Shown here: in pieces, positions 5,022-5,400 of the stretch | Layout: each line of letters starts with the position of its first letter | Numbering within the stretch: the stretch's first letter is position 1 | Origin: Candidatus Woesearchaeota archaeon | GTDB taxonomy: Archaea; Nanobdellota; Nanobdellia; UBA10117 | Assembly (NCBI GenBank): GCA_023245115.1 | Contig: JAHFKX010000058.1 | Location: 1-5,400, forward strand | Length of the DNA: 5,400 nt | Direction: 5' to 3' | Notes under the pieces: model-generated | What the model saw: the letters and a program-made list of their open reading frames with translations, nothing else | Databases searched by the model: none | Told to the model about the DNA's origin: nothing | Position numbers and translations under genes: made by a program

Positions 5022-5400
5022 CTGCTTTTCCTCCCAAGCCGGACAAGCACTTCCTCATGCCCCTTCCAGTCCAGTGCATATTCGAGCACCTGAACTATGT
5101 CTTTAACGGGTATGAGTTCTATTTTAACTTTTCCATTCGCAAGTATAACATCTTTCAGATTGACTGCTGGCACCAAAACACGCTGCAGGCCTGCCTCAAC
5201 TGCGGCCTCTACCTTCTGCGTAACACCGCCAACTGGCAGGACTTCACCACGAACTGACAAAGAGCCAGTCATTGCAATTTCCTGCTTAACTGGAATATTC
5301 TTCAGCGCTGAAATAACCGCAACCGCAACCGCAATGGATGCGGAATCTCCTTCCACGCCTTCATATGTCTGCAGGAATTGTGCATACACATCATATTTCT
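5018..5400 (-). CDS. lonB: Lon protease, C-terminal proteolytic domain (archaeal LonB type), 5' end outside the window
   Basis: The frame is open from the right edge and ends with TGA 5020-5018, giving the last 126 residues. ATP-dependent Lon degrades misfolded and regulatory proteins; archaeal LonB is normally anchored in the membrane, but its AAA+ and membrane parts would lie outside this window. The fragment begins KYDVYAQFLQTYEGVEGDSA. The catalytic serine is residue 19 of the fragment, in EGDSAS, and the catalytic lysine is residue 62, in GGVTQKVEAAVEAG. The spacing of 43 residues equals that of characterised Lon dyads. MTGSLSVRGEVLPVGG is the classic Lon core before the lysine. The C-terminus ends shortly after the domain with a basic tail (RLGRKSR). 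An in-frame GTG at 5389 lies inside the conserved domain and is not a real start. The stop overlaps the start of the downstream RHH gene. Confidence 0.93.
   Translation of the reverse strand, partial: KYDVYAQFLQTYEGVEGDSASIAVAVAVISALKNIPVKQEIAMTGSLSVRGEVLPVGGVTQKVEAAVEAGLQRVLVPAVNLKDVILANGKVKIELIPVKDIVQVLEYALDWKGHEEVLVRLGRKSR
5030..5035 (-). promoter_or_regulatory. Shine-Dalgarno for the RHH gene inside lonB
   Basis: GGGAGG on the minus strand, 8 bases before ATG 5021, embedded in the last codons of lonB (LGRKSR). It supports independent or re-initiated translation of the small gene. Confidence 0.7.

Noticed and set aside
1..5400. tRNA or rRNA genes
   Set aside because: No cloverleaf-type or rRNA-like stretch was noticed by eye on either strand; practically all sequence is taken by protein genes, the 81-base promoter region and the palindromic element. 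A tRNA scan was not run.

Overview
The window looks archaeal. The right edge carries the proteolytic domain of a Lon protease with the archaeal LonB look. The one divergent promoter region has TATA elements placed as in archaea. A regulator with an N-terminal HTH and a C-terminal degenerate phospholipase-D-like region, as in some archaeal TrmB-type proteins, starts 25 bases after a TATA box and has no Shine-Dalgarno. Genes are small, tightly packed and mostly uncharacterised, which would suit a DPANN-type or other uncultured archaeon, but the lineage cannot be fixed from this sequence.

Layout. Positions 1-3468 (minus strand) hold six genes read leftward as one tight operon: a P-loop NTPase/kinase of the AAA_28 type, a CYTH-fold triphosphate-binding enzyme, a CxxC protein, two hypothetical proteins and a sixth gene cut by the left edge. 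Junctions are overlaps of 32, 8 and 7 bases or gaps of 4 and 3 bases, and most have a clear Shine-Dalgarno inside the upstream gene. Positions 3469-3549 are a divergent control region with two identical 11-base direct repeats around a shared TATA-like stretch and a near-palindrome. Positions 3550-4398 (plus strand) encode the regulator, a plausible local controller of the operon.

Positions 4399-5400 (minus strand) hold a second operon: the end of lonB, then a 53-residue ribbon-helix-helix-like protein overlapping the lonB stop in an ATGA, then a small gene split by a palindromic element of about 130 bases. That element is built of nested hairpins like the subterminal palindromes of IS200/IS605-family transposons and encodes no transposase. 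The two halves of the split gene are in the same frame, and all three intervening stop codons lie inside the element.

How the genes may work together (inference): the NTPase and the CYTH protein are the only enzymes recognised in the six-gene operon, and both should act on nucleotides or other phosphorylated small molecules. The other four genes have no function I can name. This operon with its regulator is the best candidate for an undescribed system here. The lonB-RHH pair is a second point of interest, because RHH proteins are often antitoxins or autoregulators and such proteins are common Lon substrates in bacteria.
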